DNA of 64,000 bases from Prevotella sp. OH937_COT-195 (GCF_003932845.1 NZ_RQZH01000002.1:166986-230985), one strand, 5' to 3'; counted from the stretch's first letter, positions 35,101 through 44,520 are shown. Numbers and translations are program-made. The notes: generated by a model from the sequence alone, not told the origin.

Positions 35101-35788
35101 CTATAATTGCATTTTGTCATGACACGTTTTTTTTATGTAACTCCCGTTACTTTCAGCAGGTTCGGGGAAAAACTCCTCTCCATTTCGGGGCATGGAATTA
35201 TTTGTTTTGCCATCGGTTCGTAATTCTCTCGTTTTTAACGAAAAAACGCTTTATAACCAACACGATATTTATAGTTCACAATTTTTAGCATTTTGTTTTG
35301 TGAATTTACAAACACAAAACAACAAGCATCAAGCATAATATTTACAATTTAAAACATTAAATTTACCCTTTTGAAACACGAAACATGTTGCCTTGTTATA
35401 TGTTTTAATATTAATATCAAAACTATTGATATGTAAACGAAATATATATCCATACATATTCTCTATACTATATATATGTAATAATCAGCGTTTTATAGCA
35501 AATAACCTTAGTTCTAAACCTACATCGAAGGTCATTTAGGCTGTAAAAAACGCATAATCGTAATATTACACTCCCAAGATGCCTTAATAACCGAATAATA
35601 ACCAATATATTATAAAATACCAATAAACAATGGATTTGTAGCGATTTAGTAATCGAAATTCATGTTTGTATATGTAAATCCACAAATTCAAATTAGTAAA
35701 TTCGGGATTTGAAAATTTGAATTCAAAAAGTAATAATTTGCAATATAAAATTTATTTCTTAAAATTTGGATATTTAAATAATACGCTT
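35101..35788. other. Long AT-rich intergenic region upstream of the XRE regulator
   Basis: About 690 bp with no supportable gene on either strand. Near the left end lie GTAACTCCCGTTAC (palindrome) and two TTCGGGG direct repeats at about 35160-35200. Further on there are AT-rich inverted repeats: TTGTTTTGTG with CACAAAACAA near 35293-35325, and CAAATTCAAATT with AATTTGAATTC near 35693-35725. These may be regulator binding sites or remnants. No DnaA-box cluster or T-box-like structure is recognised. Confidence 0.4.
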
Positions 35789-35796
35789 TACCTTTG
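35789..35796 (+). promoter_or_regulatory. -7 box of the XRE regulator
   Basis: TACCTTTG, 51 bp upstream of the ATG at 35848. Confidence 0.55.
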
Positions 35797-35847
35797 TAAA
35801 CTGAAAGAAAAAACGCCAAAAATGGCAAAAAACAGCCCTATCAGCAG

Positions 35848-36324
35848 ATGAAAGACAGAATCAGACAGATAATGGAGAGTCAACACATGACTCAACAGAC
35901 GTTCGCACAGTTCATCGGAATATCACCCGCGGCACTGAGCAGTATTTTCAATGGTCGCACGAATGCGACACTAAACACCGTGGAAGCCATTAAGTCGAAA
36001 CTGCCGAAACTGAACAGCGATTGGTTGCTGTTCGGCAAGGGAAAGATGTACGAAGTTGATGATACGGGTGACAACACTGATATTCCGGATGGTCGTACAC
36101 AAGGAGAACCCATGCTCGATTTCGGTGAGTCGGATGCCGGCGGCATCTCCGGTGTTACCCGGTCATCGTCCGCCAATGTAGGTGTGCGTATGCAACAGGT
36201 GTCGCAGAGACAGACGGTGAAGCCCGAAGTAAAATATGTAGAGCGTCCGCAAAGGCAGATAACCGAAATAAGGGTATATTTCGATGACCTCACCTACGAG
36301 ACCTTTGTACCAAAGAGTAAGTAG
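35848..36324 (+). CDS. XRE-family helix-turn-helix regulator
   Basis: A 158-residue protein. Residues 1-65 form a Cro/C1-type HTH (MTQQTFAQFIGISPAALSSI, then NGRTNATLNTVEAI) ending in the SDWLLFGKGKMY motif seen in many Bacteroidales XRE proteins. Residues 66-125 are low-complexity and probably flexible. The last 30 residues (QITEIRVYFDDLTYETFVPK) form a conserved-looking beta-rich tail. It is a single gene with its own -7 box, following a long AT-rich region with inverted repeats that could be its operators (inference). Target genes are unknown. Confidence 0.85.
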   Translation: MKDRIRQIMESQHMTQQTFAQFIGISPAALSSIFNGRTNATLNTVEAIKSKLPKLNSDWLLFGKGKMYEVDDTGDNTDIPDGRTQGEPMLDFGESDAGGISGVTRSSSANVGVRMQQVSQRQTVKPEVKYVERPQRQITEIRVYFDDLTYETFVPKSK

Positions 36325-36421
36325 GAAGTACCTGCATCTTGCTTTTAAAACATACGCTGGTATGGTGTGAATTAATTTTGTTTTTTATTACGATATACAA
36401 TTAATTCTCGTTTTTTTTGTC

Positions 36422-36429
36422 TAAATTTG
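36422..36429 (+). promoter_or_regulatory. -7 box of pyrK-pyrD
   Basis: TAAATTTG, 17 bp before the ATG at 36447. It excludes the upstream start at 36417. Confidence 0.5.
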
Positions 36430-36446
36430 CCAAAAACTTTTGGCGA

Positions 36447-37217
36447 ATGAAGAAATATATCCTTGACCTTACGGTTTCCGATGTGTGCAATATTAATGAA
36501 AGGTATGTCCTTGTCAAACTCACACACAGCGAGAAACTGCCTGCCATGTTGCCGGGACAGTTTGCAGAGGTGCGGGTGGATAACTCGCCCACGACATATC
36601 TGCGCCGTCCCATTTCGATCAATCTTGTAGATCGCGAGCGCAACGAACTATGGCTTCTCATAGCCGCCGTAGGCGACGGTACGCGCCGTCTTTCCTCGTT
36701 GGTAAAGGGCGGAACACTGAACTGCGTACTGCCGTTGGGACGCGGATTTACGTTGCCGCAGACTGCAGATGCCCGGGTACTGCTTGTCGGTGGAGGCGTA
36801 GGTGTCGCTCCGTTGCTGTATATGGGCATGGTGATGCGTGAGAGAGGCATCGCGCCAACGTTTCTTCTCGGTGCGCGCCGGGCTGCCGATTTGCTTCTTG
36901 TTGACGAATTTCGCAAGTATGGCAGGGTGTTTGTGACCACAGAAGACGGTTCTGAAGGCGAGCGTGGTTTTGTCACGGATCACAGCATATTGCGCAATGA
37001 ACGTTTCACGATGATAAATACATGCGGACCGAAGCCCATGATGATGGCCATGGCTCGTTATGCCGCAGATAATGGGATAGAGTGCGAGGCGAGCCTTGAG
37101 AATTGCATGGCATGCGGTGTAGGTGCGTGTCTTTGTTGTGTGGAAGATACCACGGAGGGCAATGTTTGTGTTTGCACGGAAGGTCCGGTATTCAACATAA
37201 GGCAGTTGAAATGGTGA
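36447..37217 (+). CDS. pyrK: Dihydroorotate dehydrogenase electron-transfer subunit
   Basis: A 256-residue ferredoxin-reductase-type protein. The FAD site includes TTYLRRPISINLVD (R-x-P-I-S) and GTRRLSSL, the NAD site GGGVGVAPLLYMGMVM, and the C-terminal 2Fe-2S cluster ENCMACGVGACLCCVED...C. PyrK pairs with PyrD to let NAD+ accept electrons from dihydroorotate in pyrimidine synthesis. The pyrD gene follows after 57 bp. A 412-residue frame on the opposite strand is a shadow. Confidence 0.94.
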   Translation: MKKYILDLTVSDVCNINERYVLVKLTHSEKLPAMLPGQFAEVRVDNSPTTYLRRPISINLVDRERNELWLLIAAVGDGTRRLSSLVKGGTLNCVLPLGRGFTLPQTADARVLLVGGGVGVAPLLYMGMVMRERGIAPTFLLGARRAADLLLVDEFRKYGRVFVTTEDGSEGERGFVTDHSILRNERFTMINTCGPKPMMMAMARYAADNGIECEASLENCMACGVGACLCCVEDTTEGNVCVCTEGPVFNIRQLKW

Positions 37218-37274
37218 ATTTGATAGAAATTCCCTATATACAATATATATAATAGCGGTTAATAAAGAGAGAAT

Positions 37275-38186
37275 ATGGCTGATATAAGCGTTAATATAGG
37301 TGGGATACGGATGAAGAATCCCGTGATGACGGCATCCGGCACGTTTGGTTACGGACCGGAGTTTGCCGATTTCGTTCCGTTGGAAGAGATTGGCGGCATA
37401 ATTGTCAAAGGAACAACACTTCACCCACGGCAGGGCAATCCCTACCCGAGAATGGCAGAGACGGCGCGTGGAATGTTGAATTGCGTGGGCTTGCAGAACA
37501 AGGGCGTTGACTATTTTTGCGAACATATCTATCCGGAAGTGGCTAGGATCGACACAAATATTATTGTGAACGTGAGCGGGTCGAGCATAGACGATTATGC
37601 CGAGTGTGCCGCAAGGATAGACGCTTTGGAGCATATTCCCGGGATAGAACTTAACATCTCCTGCCCCAACGTAAAGCAGGGAGGCATGGCGTTCGGCGTG
37701 ACATGCGAAGGTGCGGCAAGTGTTGTGCGTGCCGTTAGAGAACGTTATGGCAAGACATTGATAGTGAAACTTTCGCCAAACGTTACCAACATAGCCGACA
37801 TAGCGCGTGCCGTGGAAGCCGAGGGAGCCGATGGTGTGTCGCTCATAAACACCATAATGGGCATGGCAATCGACATCGAGAAACACCGTCCCGTTCTAAG
37901 CATCGCCACCGGCGGACTGAGCGGTCCTGCCGTCAAGCCCGTCGCGCTGCGCATGGTGTGGCAGGTGGCAAAGGCGGTCAATATCCCTGTCGTGGGACTG
38001 GGTGGTATATCAGATGCCAACGATGCCATAGAGTTCCTCATGGCAGGTGCAACGGCCATTGAGATAGGCACTGCAAATTTCATAGATCCGCAGGTAACGG
38101 TAAAGGTGGCACGCGGCATAAACGAATGGCTCGATGCCCACGGTTGCCGTGACGTAAGCGAGATAATAGGTGCATTGGAGGATTGA
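37275..38186 (+). CDS. pyrD: Dihydroorotate dehydrogenase B (NAD+), catalytic subunit
   Basis: A 303-residue TIM-barrel FMN enzyme, class 1B. Recognisable parts are [31 protein letters not shown], the catalytic-loop region [13 protein letters not shown] (Cys as active base in this class), [12 protein letters not shown] and GIGG-like [13 protein letters not shown] near the phosphate site. It oxidises dihydroorotate to orotate together with PyrK. A hairpin terminator follows. Confidence 0.95.
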   Translation: MADISVNIGGIRMKNPVMTASGTFGYGPEFADFVPLEEIGGIIVKGTTLHPRQGNPYPRMAETARGMLNCVGLQNKGVDYFCEHIYPEVARIDTNIIVNVSGSSIDDYAECAARIDALEHIPGIELNISCPNVKQGGMAFGVTCEGAASVVRAVRERYGKTLIVKLSPNVTNIADIARAVEAEGADGVSLINTIMGMAIDIEKHRPVLSIATGGLSGPAVKPVALRMVWQVAKAVNIPVVGLGGISDANDAIEFLMAGATAIEIGTANFIDPQVTVKVARGINEWLDAHGCRDVSEIIGALED

Positions 38187-38213
38187 GTCACTCCACATAT
38201 TGCAAAATAAGGG

Positions 38214-38258
38214 CGGCAGGCATACCATTTAAATAAGATGTGCCTGCCGTTTGCCGTT
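38214..38258 (+). terminator. Terminator of pyrK-pyrD
   Basis: CGGCAGGCA and TGCCTGCCG pair, followed by TTTGCCGTTTA. Confidence 0.6.
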
Positions 38259-38298
38259 TATATGATGTCGCGCAGATACCGGCGAAATGTTTACCTTA

Positions 38299-38391
38299 CA
38301 AAAGAGGGCGGCCAAACAGCCGCCCTCAACCAACACAAAAACTAAATTAGACTTAATTGACAGTCGTGATTTTCACAAACCTCCGCTGTCT
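38299..38391 (-). ncRNA. Candidate small RNA of about 92 nt
   Basis: On the minus strand a TTG (38424-38426) lies exactly 19 bp from a TAACTTTG box (38397-38404), a full Bacteroidetes promoter. The transcript would start near 38391 and end at a strong hairpin, GAGGGCGGC-TGTTTG-GCCGCCCTC followed by TTTTGT (38327-38299). No ORF fits, and the next minus-strand gene downstream is more than 4 kb away behind plus-strand genes. It therefore looks like a stand-alone sRNA, pointing at the pyrD 3' end. The family is not recognised. Confidence 0.6.
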
Positions 38392-38396
38392 GAATG

Positions 38397-38426
38397 CAAA
38401 GTTACTATTATTTTTTTTATTTGCAA
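38397..38426 (-). promoter_or_regulatory. Full -33/-7 promoter of the candidate sRNA
   Basis: TTG, then 19 bp, then TAACTTTG on the minus strand: both elements and their spacing match the consensus. Confidence 0.65.
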
Positions 38427-38458
38427 TTTTTTTCCATGTTTTTTTGCTTTATATTGAA

Positions 38459-39550
38459 TTAAGAGCAAATTTTTACAGTTTTTGAGATTAAATAGTGGTC
38501 GAGAATGGTAATTGCTGCCATAGCCTCCACTATCGGTACTGCTCTTGGCACGACACAGGGGTCGTGTCTTCCGGTTGCCCTCATCGTAGTTTCGTTACCT
38601 TCAACGTCAACGGTAGGTTGTTCCATCATTATCGTTGCCACCGGCTTGAAAGCCACGCGGAAGAAAATATCTTGTCCGTTGCTTATTCCGCCCTGTATTC
38701 CACCACTGTGATTTGTCGTCGTGTCAATCCTTTCGCCCTTGCCGTTGCATATTTTGAATATGTCGTTGTTCCGGCTTCCGCGTGCGAAAGCACTGTCGAA
38801 ACCGTCTCCGTATTCAAAGCCTTTTGCAGCGTTTATGCTCAGCATTGCAGCACCGAGGTCGGCATGCAGTTTCCCGAACTCCGGTTCTCCGAGCCCTGCG
38901 GGACACCCTTTTACTACACATGTCACCACTCCTCCCACGGTGTCGCCTTCGTTTTTTACCTGTGTTATTAAACGTTCCATCATTACGGCCTTGTCCGCAT
39001 CGGGGCATCTAACTGCGTTTGTCTCTGTCTGCGAGAGGTCGTACTGTGTGTAGTCACTGTCGAGCGTGATGTCTGCCACCTGCGATGTGTATGCCGCGAT
39101 GCTTATTCCAACCCTTTTCAGTACCAATTTTGCCAATGCTCCCGCCACGCATCTGCTTATGGTTATGCGTGCCGACGAGCGTCCCCCTCCGCGATAGTCT
39201 CGCAGTCCGTACTTGTTATAATATGTGTAGTCGGCATGCGACGGACGGAATATGCCCCGTATGCTATCATAGTCTTGCGACTGTTGGTTGGCGTTGCGCA
39301 CAATAAACCCTATCGGTGTTCCCGTAGATTTCCCTTCGAAAACACCGCTGAGCAGTTCCACCTTGTCCTCTTCCTTTCGGTCGGTTGTTATTTGGCTCTG
39401 CCCCGGGCGTCTTCTGTTCAGTTCGTGCTGAATGAAATCGGTGTCTATTTCAATGCCTGCCGGCATGCCATCTACTATGCCTCCGATGGCTTCGCCGTGA
39501 CTTTCTCCGAATGTGGTGAGCGTGAAGATTTTGCCGAAAGTGTTGCGCAT
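38459..39550 (-). CDS. aroC: Chorismate synthase
   Basis: A 363-residue enzyme. The signatures are [18 protein letters not shown] at the start, [37 protein letters not shown], the [15 protein letters not shown] block and [20 protein letters not shown]. It turns EPSP into chorismate and needs reduced FMN. It lies 24 bp downstream of slyD on the same strand and probably shares its promoter. Confidence 0.96.
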   Translation of the reverse strand: MRNTFGKIFTLTTFGESHGEAIGGIVDGMPAGIEIDTDFIQHELNRRRPGQSQITTDRKEEDKVELLSGVFEGKSTGTPIGFIVRNANQQSQDYDSIRGIFRPSHADYTYYNKYGLRDYRGGGRSSARITISRCVAGALAKLVLKRVGISIAAYTSQVADITLDSDYTQYDLSQTETNAVRCPDADKAVMMERLITQVKNEGDTVGGVVTCVVKGCPAGLGEPEFGKLHADLGAAMLSINAAKGFEYGDGFDSAFARGSRNNDIFKICNGKGERIDTTTNHSGGIQGGISNGQDIFFRVAFKPVATIMMEQPTVDVEGNETTMRATGRHDPCVVPRAVPIVEAMAAITILDHYLISKTVKICS

Positions 39551-39574
39551 GGGGTGATGGAATTAATGGTAAAA

Positions 39575-40180
39575 TCAGTTGCAGTCTCCGCAACTGCAAC
39601 CTTCATTGCCGCAGCCGCAGCCTTCATTGTTGCAACCGCCTTCTCCGTTGTTGCATCCACCGCCGCAACCGCAGTCGCACCCTCCGCTCATCTGTGAAAC
39701 CAACGACTCTATCTCGGAGTTCGTAGCCTCGCGATTTTCCACGATGTGACCGCAGAATTTGAGTGATTTGCCTGCCAACGGATAGTTTAGATCAACTTTT
39801 ACGTGTTCTTTATCTACATTCACCACGGTAGCTTGAAAACGTTGTCCTTCCTCGTTGAGTAACGGCACTACTGCTCCGGGGAATATCCTCTTGTCGTCGA
39901 ATTTTCCGTCAATACAGAACACGTCGCGCCCTAGTTCTATCACAGCCTCGTCGTCGTGGTCGCCGTATGCTTGTTCCTTGTCAAGTACTATTTCGAATTT
40001 CTCGCCTTTCTGTTTTCCCACCAAAGCATCTTCAAACGCAGGAAGTACCATTCCAAAACCACTAAGGAACGTATATGGAGTCTCCGTTGTCGCTTCTTCT
40101 ATGAAATCTTCTTGACCGTTCTCGATGGCATACAACTTGTATGCCACTGCTAAAAACATGTTCTTGGTATTATTTTCCAT
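39575..40180 (-). CDS. slyD: FKBP-type peptidyl-prolyl isomerase, SlyD-like with metal-binding tail
   Basis: A 201-residue protein. The FKBP domain with inserted chaperone flap spans about residues 5-160 (PYTFLSGFGMVLPAFEDALVG, then YGDHDDEAVIELGRDVF). The C-terminal 35 residues are a Cys/Gly/Asn-rich tail with many CGC and GGC steps and about 12 cysteines, suited to binding Ni or Zn ions. In other bacteria SlyD aids nickel delivery to hydrogenase. A TATCTTTG box lies at 40207-40214. aroC follows in the same direction. Confidence 0.9.
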   Translation of the reverse strand: MENNTKNMFLAVAYKLYAIENGQEDFIEEATTETPYTFLSGFGMVLPAFEDALVGKQKGEKFEIVLDKEQAYGDHDDEAVIELGRDVFCIDGKFDDKRIFPGAVVPLLNEEGQRFQATVVNVDKEHVKVDLNYPLAGKSLKFCGHIVENREATNSEIESLVSQMSGGCDCGCGGGCNNGEGGCNNEGCGCGNEGCSCGDCN

Positions 40181-40206
40181 TTCTTTTCATTTTGTTCTTA
40201 TGGCTG

Positions 40207-40214
40207 CAAAGATA
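40207..40214 (-). promoter_or_regulatory. -7 box of slyD-aroC
   Basis: TATCTTTG on the minus strand, 27 bp upstream of the slyD ATG. Confidence 0.55.
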
Positions 40215-40327
40215 ACGTTTTTATCTGACATTAGGCTGAAATCGTGTCAAAAAGATTACGGCATTGCACGTAATTCCGATAATTTTGCTCTGTCGCAGTA
40301 TTAGTCGGTTATCTTAAATATGTGAAT

Positions 40328-40530
40328 TTTAACCCCAATCGGTCATTAGAACCCTCAACCGATTTTGTTCGGTTGTTGAGCAGATGTGCGGCAGTTTCAT
40401 CGAAGGAGTGGCGGGCTGCGTCGAGATGTAATGGCTGCGCAGATGGCAGCAAGCGGGCTAAAGCGGTTGGGAAGCGTAACAACAATAGCAAATCTAAGCA
40501 AATGCGGTCTAATGACAGATTTGGGTTTAA
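40328..40530. mobile_element. MITE-like element with terminal inverted repeats, copy A
   Basis: About 203 bp with ends TTAACCCCAATCGGTCATTA and, inverted, TCTAATGACAGATTTGGGTT, which match at about 19 of 23 positions. The interior holds nested hairpins (CAACCGA...TCGGTTG; GTTTCATC...GATG) and agrees with a second copy at 63811 at roughly 85-90% by eye. A reading frame of about 60 codons on the minus strand is open in both copies (RFPTALARLL, then NNRTKSVEGSNDR), but it has no start signals and follows the repeat. It sits between the divergent slyD and subtilisin genes and carries no transposase. Confidence 0.7.
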
Positions 40531-40660
40531 TAGTTCTCGGAGATTTCGATTACCATGAATAATAATGTTTCTTTGTTGTGGTTTAATATTAGTTTTGTGT
40601 CTTTAAACTTGCTGTTTCCGTTTTTTTTTCTTTACTTTGCAGCAAAGAAAACATTTATTT

Positions 40661-42874
40661 ATGAAACGCGGTTTGTTATTGTTGTTGCTCATTGCGACTG
40701 CCATTGTCGCTGTTGCACAGTCTGTTGCATTTGGCAAGATGTCGCCGATGGTGCGAATGGCTTCATTTTCTGCCGATGAGAATACCGCAGGGAGAAATTT
40801 CAATGTCGGTGTCGCAGGGCATGTTGGCAATGCAAGTATATGTGCTTTTGTGCGAATAAAGGGTGATGCCGCTGCCGTTATGGACAAGTACGGCTGTCGC
40901 ACTCTCGTTTCTTTCGGTGACATACATATTGCCGATATTCCAATAGGAAACCTGCGTGCCATGGCATGCGAGCGCGATGTCGAACGTATAGAGGCTTCGC
41001 CGATGCATACCGAGTCGCTCGACAAATCGGTTACGATTATCGGTGCAGACAAAGTGCATTCCGGTACGCGTTTGCCGCAAGCGTTTACGGGCAACGGAGT
41101 AGTTGTCGGAATACAAGATATAGGATTCGACCTTACCAATCCCAATTTCTATAATGCCGACCAATCCCGATACCGCATAAAACGGTTTTGGGACATGCTG
41201 TCCACCGATACCGTGGGAAGCACGCTATATGTTGGTGCCGACTACACCACCGAGGAGGCGATACTCGGGTATAAACATTCGCGCGATGGTATCGAAAATG
41301 GTCATGGCACCTACACTCTCGGTGTGCTGGCAGGCACGGGTTACGGTACGCCTTACCGCGGTATAGCCTTCGAAAGTGACATTGTGGCGGTGAGTAATGC
41401 CGTGACGAGCGACACGATATTCATCAGCAAGCAAGACTTATATAAATATACCTCTGCCACAGACGCACTCGGTTTCAAGTATGCACTCGATTATGCGCAG
41501 TCTCAAGGAAAGCCGTGCGTTGTGTCGTTCAGCGAGGGAAGTCACCAAATGCAGGATTCCGACGAACAACTTTTCTACGAGGTGTTGCGGCAAATGAGCG
41601 GTCCGGGCAGGATAATAGTGGCTTCGGCAGGCAACGAAGGGCATTATCACACTTATATTCACAAGCCGTCGGGCAAAGAGAGTGCAGGTATGTTCCTTCA
41701 GGGAAAGGGTAGTAAGGCGTATCTTCGCATCTCTGCTGCCGGCGAGTTTGCATTCCGGCTCAATGCCTACGATGCCTCCAATGCCGTTGCAAGTGCGGAG
41801 TATAGTCTCTCGTCGGTAATTGCTTGTAACGATTCTGTTCTCAACGACACGGTTCGTCTGCATGGTTCACGCTATGTGGTAAGCCTTGCCGCTTATCCTA
41901 ATGTATTCGATACCGACCGTGTAATGGTTGATGTTATGATAAAAACTACCAACGGCATGCTCGGTGTCGGGCAGCCCGTGTCGGTTCAGTTGGCAGGCAA
42001 GGAGTCTGACGTGGAACTCTACCGCATTTCCGGATATTTCATCGGGAACGGCATAGATACCTCTCTCATCGATGCAGAGAAGAGCCATACCATATATTCT
42101 CCGGGCAGTGCTCCGGGAATAATATGTGTCGGTGCCACGAGTTACCGTTCCAAATATGTTAATTACAAGGGAGAGGAACTTGGTAACGTGGATGCCGAGG
42201 AGGGTGTTTTGGCCTACTATTCCGGTCGCGGCCCAACTTTCGACGGTCGCATAAAGCCCGATGTCGTTGCCCCGGGCTCCAACATCATTACCACGTCCAA
42301 CAGTTTCGTGTATGATAAATATCCATATCCAGCCTCCATGGTAAGCATCAGCGAGTTCCGCCGTCGCAAATACCCTTGGCAGGCTACGCTCGGAACTTCG
42401 TTTTCCACCCCCATGGTTTCCGGTTGCATCGCTTTGTGGCTACAAGCCGATCCGTTGCTCAACCCCGATGACGTTCTTTCGCTTTTCAGCGAGACTTGCA
42501 ATCATATCGATCCGTCGCTCGAGTATCCCAACAATCTTTACGGATACGGTGAGATAGACGTATATCGGGGTTTGTTGCGCATACTCGGCATTGATGCCGT
42601 GGAAGGCATATCCGACAGTCAGCCGACATGTGTCGATTTCTGGCTTGATCGTTCGTCAACTCTGCATATTGATTTTGCCCGTCCGTCTGACTTTCCCGTA
42701 CAAGTATATATATATAATGTGTCAGGAAGCATGCTCTATAAAGGAAATATAGCGGCAGGAACGGAGACGGCAGAGGTCGGCATGGACAAATTTTCCAAAG
42801 GTTTGTATGTCGTTCAATTAACCTCTCCCGATAAAACCTTGCACGGATCAACGCTTGTCAGAATTGAAAATTAA
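40661..42874 (+). CDS. Secreted subtilisin-like S8 serine peptidase with C-terminal sorting-type domain
   Basis: A 737-residue exported protease. The signal peptide is MKRGLLLLLLIATAIVAVAQ. The catalytic triad is visible: Asp153 in VVGIQDIGFDL, His215 in NGHGTYTLGVLAG and Ser580 in LGTSFSTPMVSG; the oxyanion Asn is in ASAGNEGHY. A domain of about 160 residues is inserted between His/Asn and Ser. The last 80 residues (VYIYNVSGSMLYKGNI...GLYVVQLTS) resemble a type IX secretion sorting domain, predicting surface delivery. The substrate is unknown. A TTACTTTG box lies just upstream (40632-40639). Confidence 0.9.
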   Translation: MKRGLLLLLLIATAIVAVAQSVAFGKMSPMVRMASFSADENTAGRNFNVGVAGHVGNASICAFVRIKGDAAAVMDKYGCRTLVSFGDIHIADIPIGNLRAMACERDVERIEASPMHTESLDKSVTIIGADKVHSGTRLPQAFTGNGVVVGIQDIGFDLTNPNFYNADQSRYRIKRFWDMLSTDTVGSTLYVGADYTTEEAILGYKHSRDGIENGHGTYTLGVLAGTGYGTPYRGIAFESDIVAVSNAVTSDTIFISKQDLYKYTSATDALGFKYALDYAQSQGKPCVVSFSEGSHQMQDSDEQLFYEVLRQMSGPGRIIVASAGNEGHYHTYIHKPSGKESAGMFLQGKGSKAYLRISAAGEFAFRLNAYDASNAVASAEYSLSSVIACNDSVLNDTVRLHGSRYVVSLAAYPNVFDTDRVMVDVMIKTTNGMLGVGQPVSVQLAGKESDVELYRISGYFIGNGIDTSLIDAEKSHTIYSPGSAPGIICVGATSYRSKYVNYKGEELGNVDAEEGVLAYYSGRGPTFDGRIKPDVVAPGSNIITTSNSFVYDKYPYPASMVSISEFRRRKYPWQATLGTSFSTPMVSGCIALWLQADPLLNPDDVLSLFSETCNHIDPSLEYPNNLYGYGEIDVYRGLLRILGIDAVEGISDSQPTCVDFWLDRSSTLHIDFARPSDFPVQVYIYNVSGSMLYKGNIAAGTETAEVGMDKFSKGLYVVQLTSPDKTLHGSTLVRIEN

Positions 42875-42966
42875 TAATTTTATATACCCATTTTGTTACA
42901 TCATAATAATTAGGTATTTTGTATAAACCACCATTTTTAGGTATTGCATGTATCTTTTTTTTGATT

Positions 42967-42974
42967 TATCTTTG
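42967..42974 (+). promoter_or_regulatory. -7 box of the flavodoxin operon
   Basis: TATCTTTG, 41 bp upstream of the flavodoxin ATG. Confidence 0.6.
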
Positions 42975-43015
42975 CAACCGTAAATTAAAAAATAATTTTA
43001 ACTGAATAACTAAAA

Positions 43016-43513
43016 ATGGGAAAGACAATAGTTGTTTACGGTTCTTCAACCGGTACTTGCGAGGCAATCGCAGAGAAAATCGCAGAAAAAGTTGGTGCAA
43101 AAGCAATCAATGTTACCGACCTTGACACCGCAGTTTTGGCAGAAAACGATAATCTGCTCATAGGTACTTCTACATGGGGTGCAGGCGAATTGCAGGATGA
43201 CTGGTATGATGGCGTGGATCTTTTGAAAGGAGCCGACCTTGCAGGAAAAGTGGTTGCAGTGTATGGTTGCGGCGACTCGGCAAGTTACAGCGACACTTTC
43301 TGTAGTGCAATGAAAGAACTCTACGATGCTGCCAAGGCAGGTGGTGCCACACTTGTGGGCGAAGTTGGAACGGAAGGATATACTTTCGACGACTCCGATG
43401 CAGTGGTGGATAACAAATTCGTGGGACTTGCTCTTGACGATATTAACGAGGACGACCAAACCGACAGCCGCATTGATGCGTGGCTCGGACAGATAAAAGA
43501 CAGTCTCAAATAA
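43016..43513 (+). CDS. fldA: Flavodoxin
   Basis: A 165-residue long-chain flavodoxin. The FMN phosphate loop is VVYGSSTGTCEAIAEKIAEK, and the ring-flanking segments are GTSTWGAGELQDDWYDG and YGCGDSASYSDTFCSAM. It is a one-electron carrier, often replacing ferredoxin under iron limitation. It forms an operon with the DUF2023 gene 6 bp downstream. Confidence 0.95.
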   Translation: MGKTIVVYGSSTGTCEAIAEKIAEKVGAKAINVTDLDTAVLAENDNLLIGTSTWGAGELQDDWYDGVDLLKGADLAGKVVAVYGCGDSASYSDTFCSAMKELYDAAKAGGATLVGEVGTEGYTFDDSDAVVDNKFVGLALDDINEDDQTDSRIDAWLGQIKDSLK

Positions 43514-43519
43514 TAATTA

Positions 43520-43888
43520 ATGAATATGAAAGCCGAAGTGATGCCCGTTGATATGAAAGTACTCATGAACCATATCTATGAGTATAAGAAAGGAGTGCGT
43601 AACATGGTACTCTACACTTTCAACCGCCGCTACGAGGATTTTGCCATACATCGTTTGGAGCGTCAGGGCATAAGTTACATCGTTCAGCCCGTAGGCAACG
43701 ACCGGCTGAACTTGTTCTTCGGCAAAAGAGAGTGTCTTGATGCCATCAGAATGATGGTTACACGCCCTCTAAACCAATTATCGCCCGAAGAAGATTTCAT
43801 TCTCGGTGCCATGCTTGGTTACGATATATGTGCTCAGTGCGAACGCTACTGCGAGCGGAAGTGCCGCACTTGCAACAAGGCACAATAA
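43520..43888 (+). CDS. DUF2023-family protein
   Basis: A 122-residue protein with YEYKKGVRNMVLYTF near the start and a C-terminal Cys cluster (CAQCERYCERKCRTC). The family is regularly encoded beside flavodoxin, and this is the case here (6-bp gap). The four or five clustered cysteines could bind a metal or an Fe-S cluster (inference). Function is unknown; a redox partner or flavodoxin accessory is the simplest guess. An in-frame ATG at 43526 is an alternative start. Confidence 0.85.
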   Translation: MNMKAEVMPVDMKVLMNHIYEYKKGVRNMVLYTFNRRYEDFAIHRLERQGISYIVQPVGNDRLNLFFGKRECLDAIRMMVTRPLNQLSPEEDFILGAMLGYDICAQCERYCERKCRTCNKAQ

Positions 43889-43988
43889 GATTAAATGTAA
43901 TGCGAAACACATCTATTGGAATATAAGATAAACTTTTTAGAATCTTGTTCGCTAAATAAAATTCATAATGTTTTTGTATAATATGCTT

Positions 43989-44021
43989 GGGCTGTCCGTG
44001 AGGATAGCCCTTTGCGTTTTT
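43989..44021 (+). terminator. Terminator of the flavodoxin operon
   Basis: GGGCTGTCC-GTGA-GGATAGCCC followed by TTTGCGTTTTT. The remaining 44022-44420 interval shows no supportable gene; a TTG-started frame at 44160-44348 was rejected. Confidence 0.7.
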
Positions 44022-44420
44022 ACCGAATTTTGTGTATTTGGTTTTCGGTATGAGAAGGAGGATATGGTAAGAACTAATCGCTTATAATCTATTGCCAAAG
44101 AAACCATCAACGAACATCGAAATCATTGATAAACGCGGAATGATTGCATAATTGTTATATTGAACTTTAATATAAACAAAGATTTTAGACCAATGATATT
44201 TCGACTGAGCCTGTTTTGCTCACGAATTGAAAGATACCTCCTGCTTAGGTATAAGCAATTAGAAAAGACATCGCTTTCTTTTGTCCTCAATTACATATTC
44301 AACAAGTGCATTGGGCAGGTTGTCAAAGAAACACAAAGTTCTCAATGATGATATAATGTTCATCATGAAGTATTTACAATAATTATTATCCGGAACCGGT
44401 GTTTTATGTGAAATAATTTA

Positions 44421-44428
44421 TATCTTTG
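44421..44428 (+). promoter_or_regulatory. -7 box of the small exported protein
   Basis: TATCTTTG, 92 bp upstream of the ATG at 44521. Confidence 0.5.
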
Positions 44429-44520
44429 CAACATAACATCATGTAACGTGAAGATTCTTAATTACTATATATTGCTTTTAACATACGAAATTATAATATT
44501 GACAATAACAAATATTGGTG

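Noticed and set aside
35101..35788. Replication origin
   Set aside because: The region is AT-rich, but I see no cluster of DnaA boxes and no dnaA/dnaN neighbour; holA alone is not evidence.
36648..37886. 412-codon minus-strand frame across pyrK and pyrD
   Set aside because: Shadow of two well-conserved enzymes; it spans their intergenic gap and lacks start signals.
40322..40558. Small ORFs on both strands near 40.4 kb and again at 63.8 kb
   Set aside because: They coincide with the MITE-like repeat copies and are best explained by the repeat sequence itself.
44160..44348. 62-codon frame with TTG start
   Set aside because: Weak start, no ribosome binding site or promoter box, composition not protein-like, no recognisable domain.
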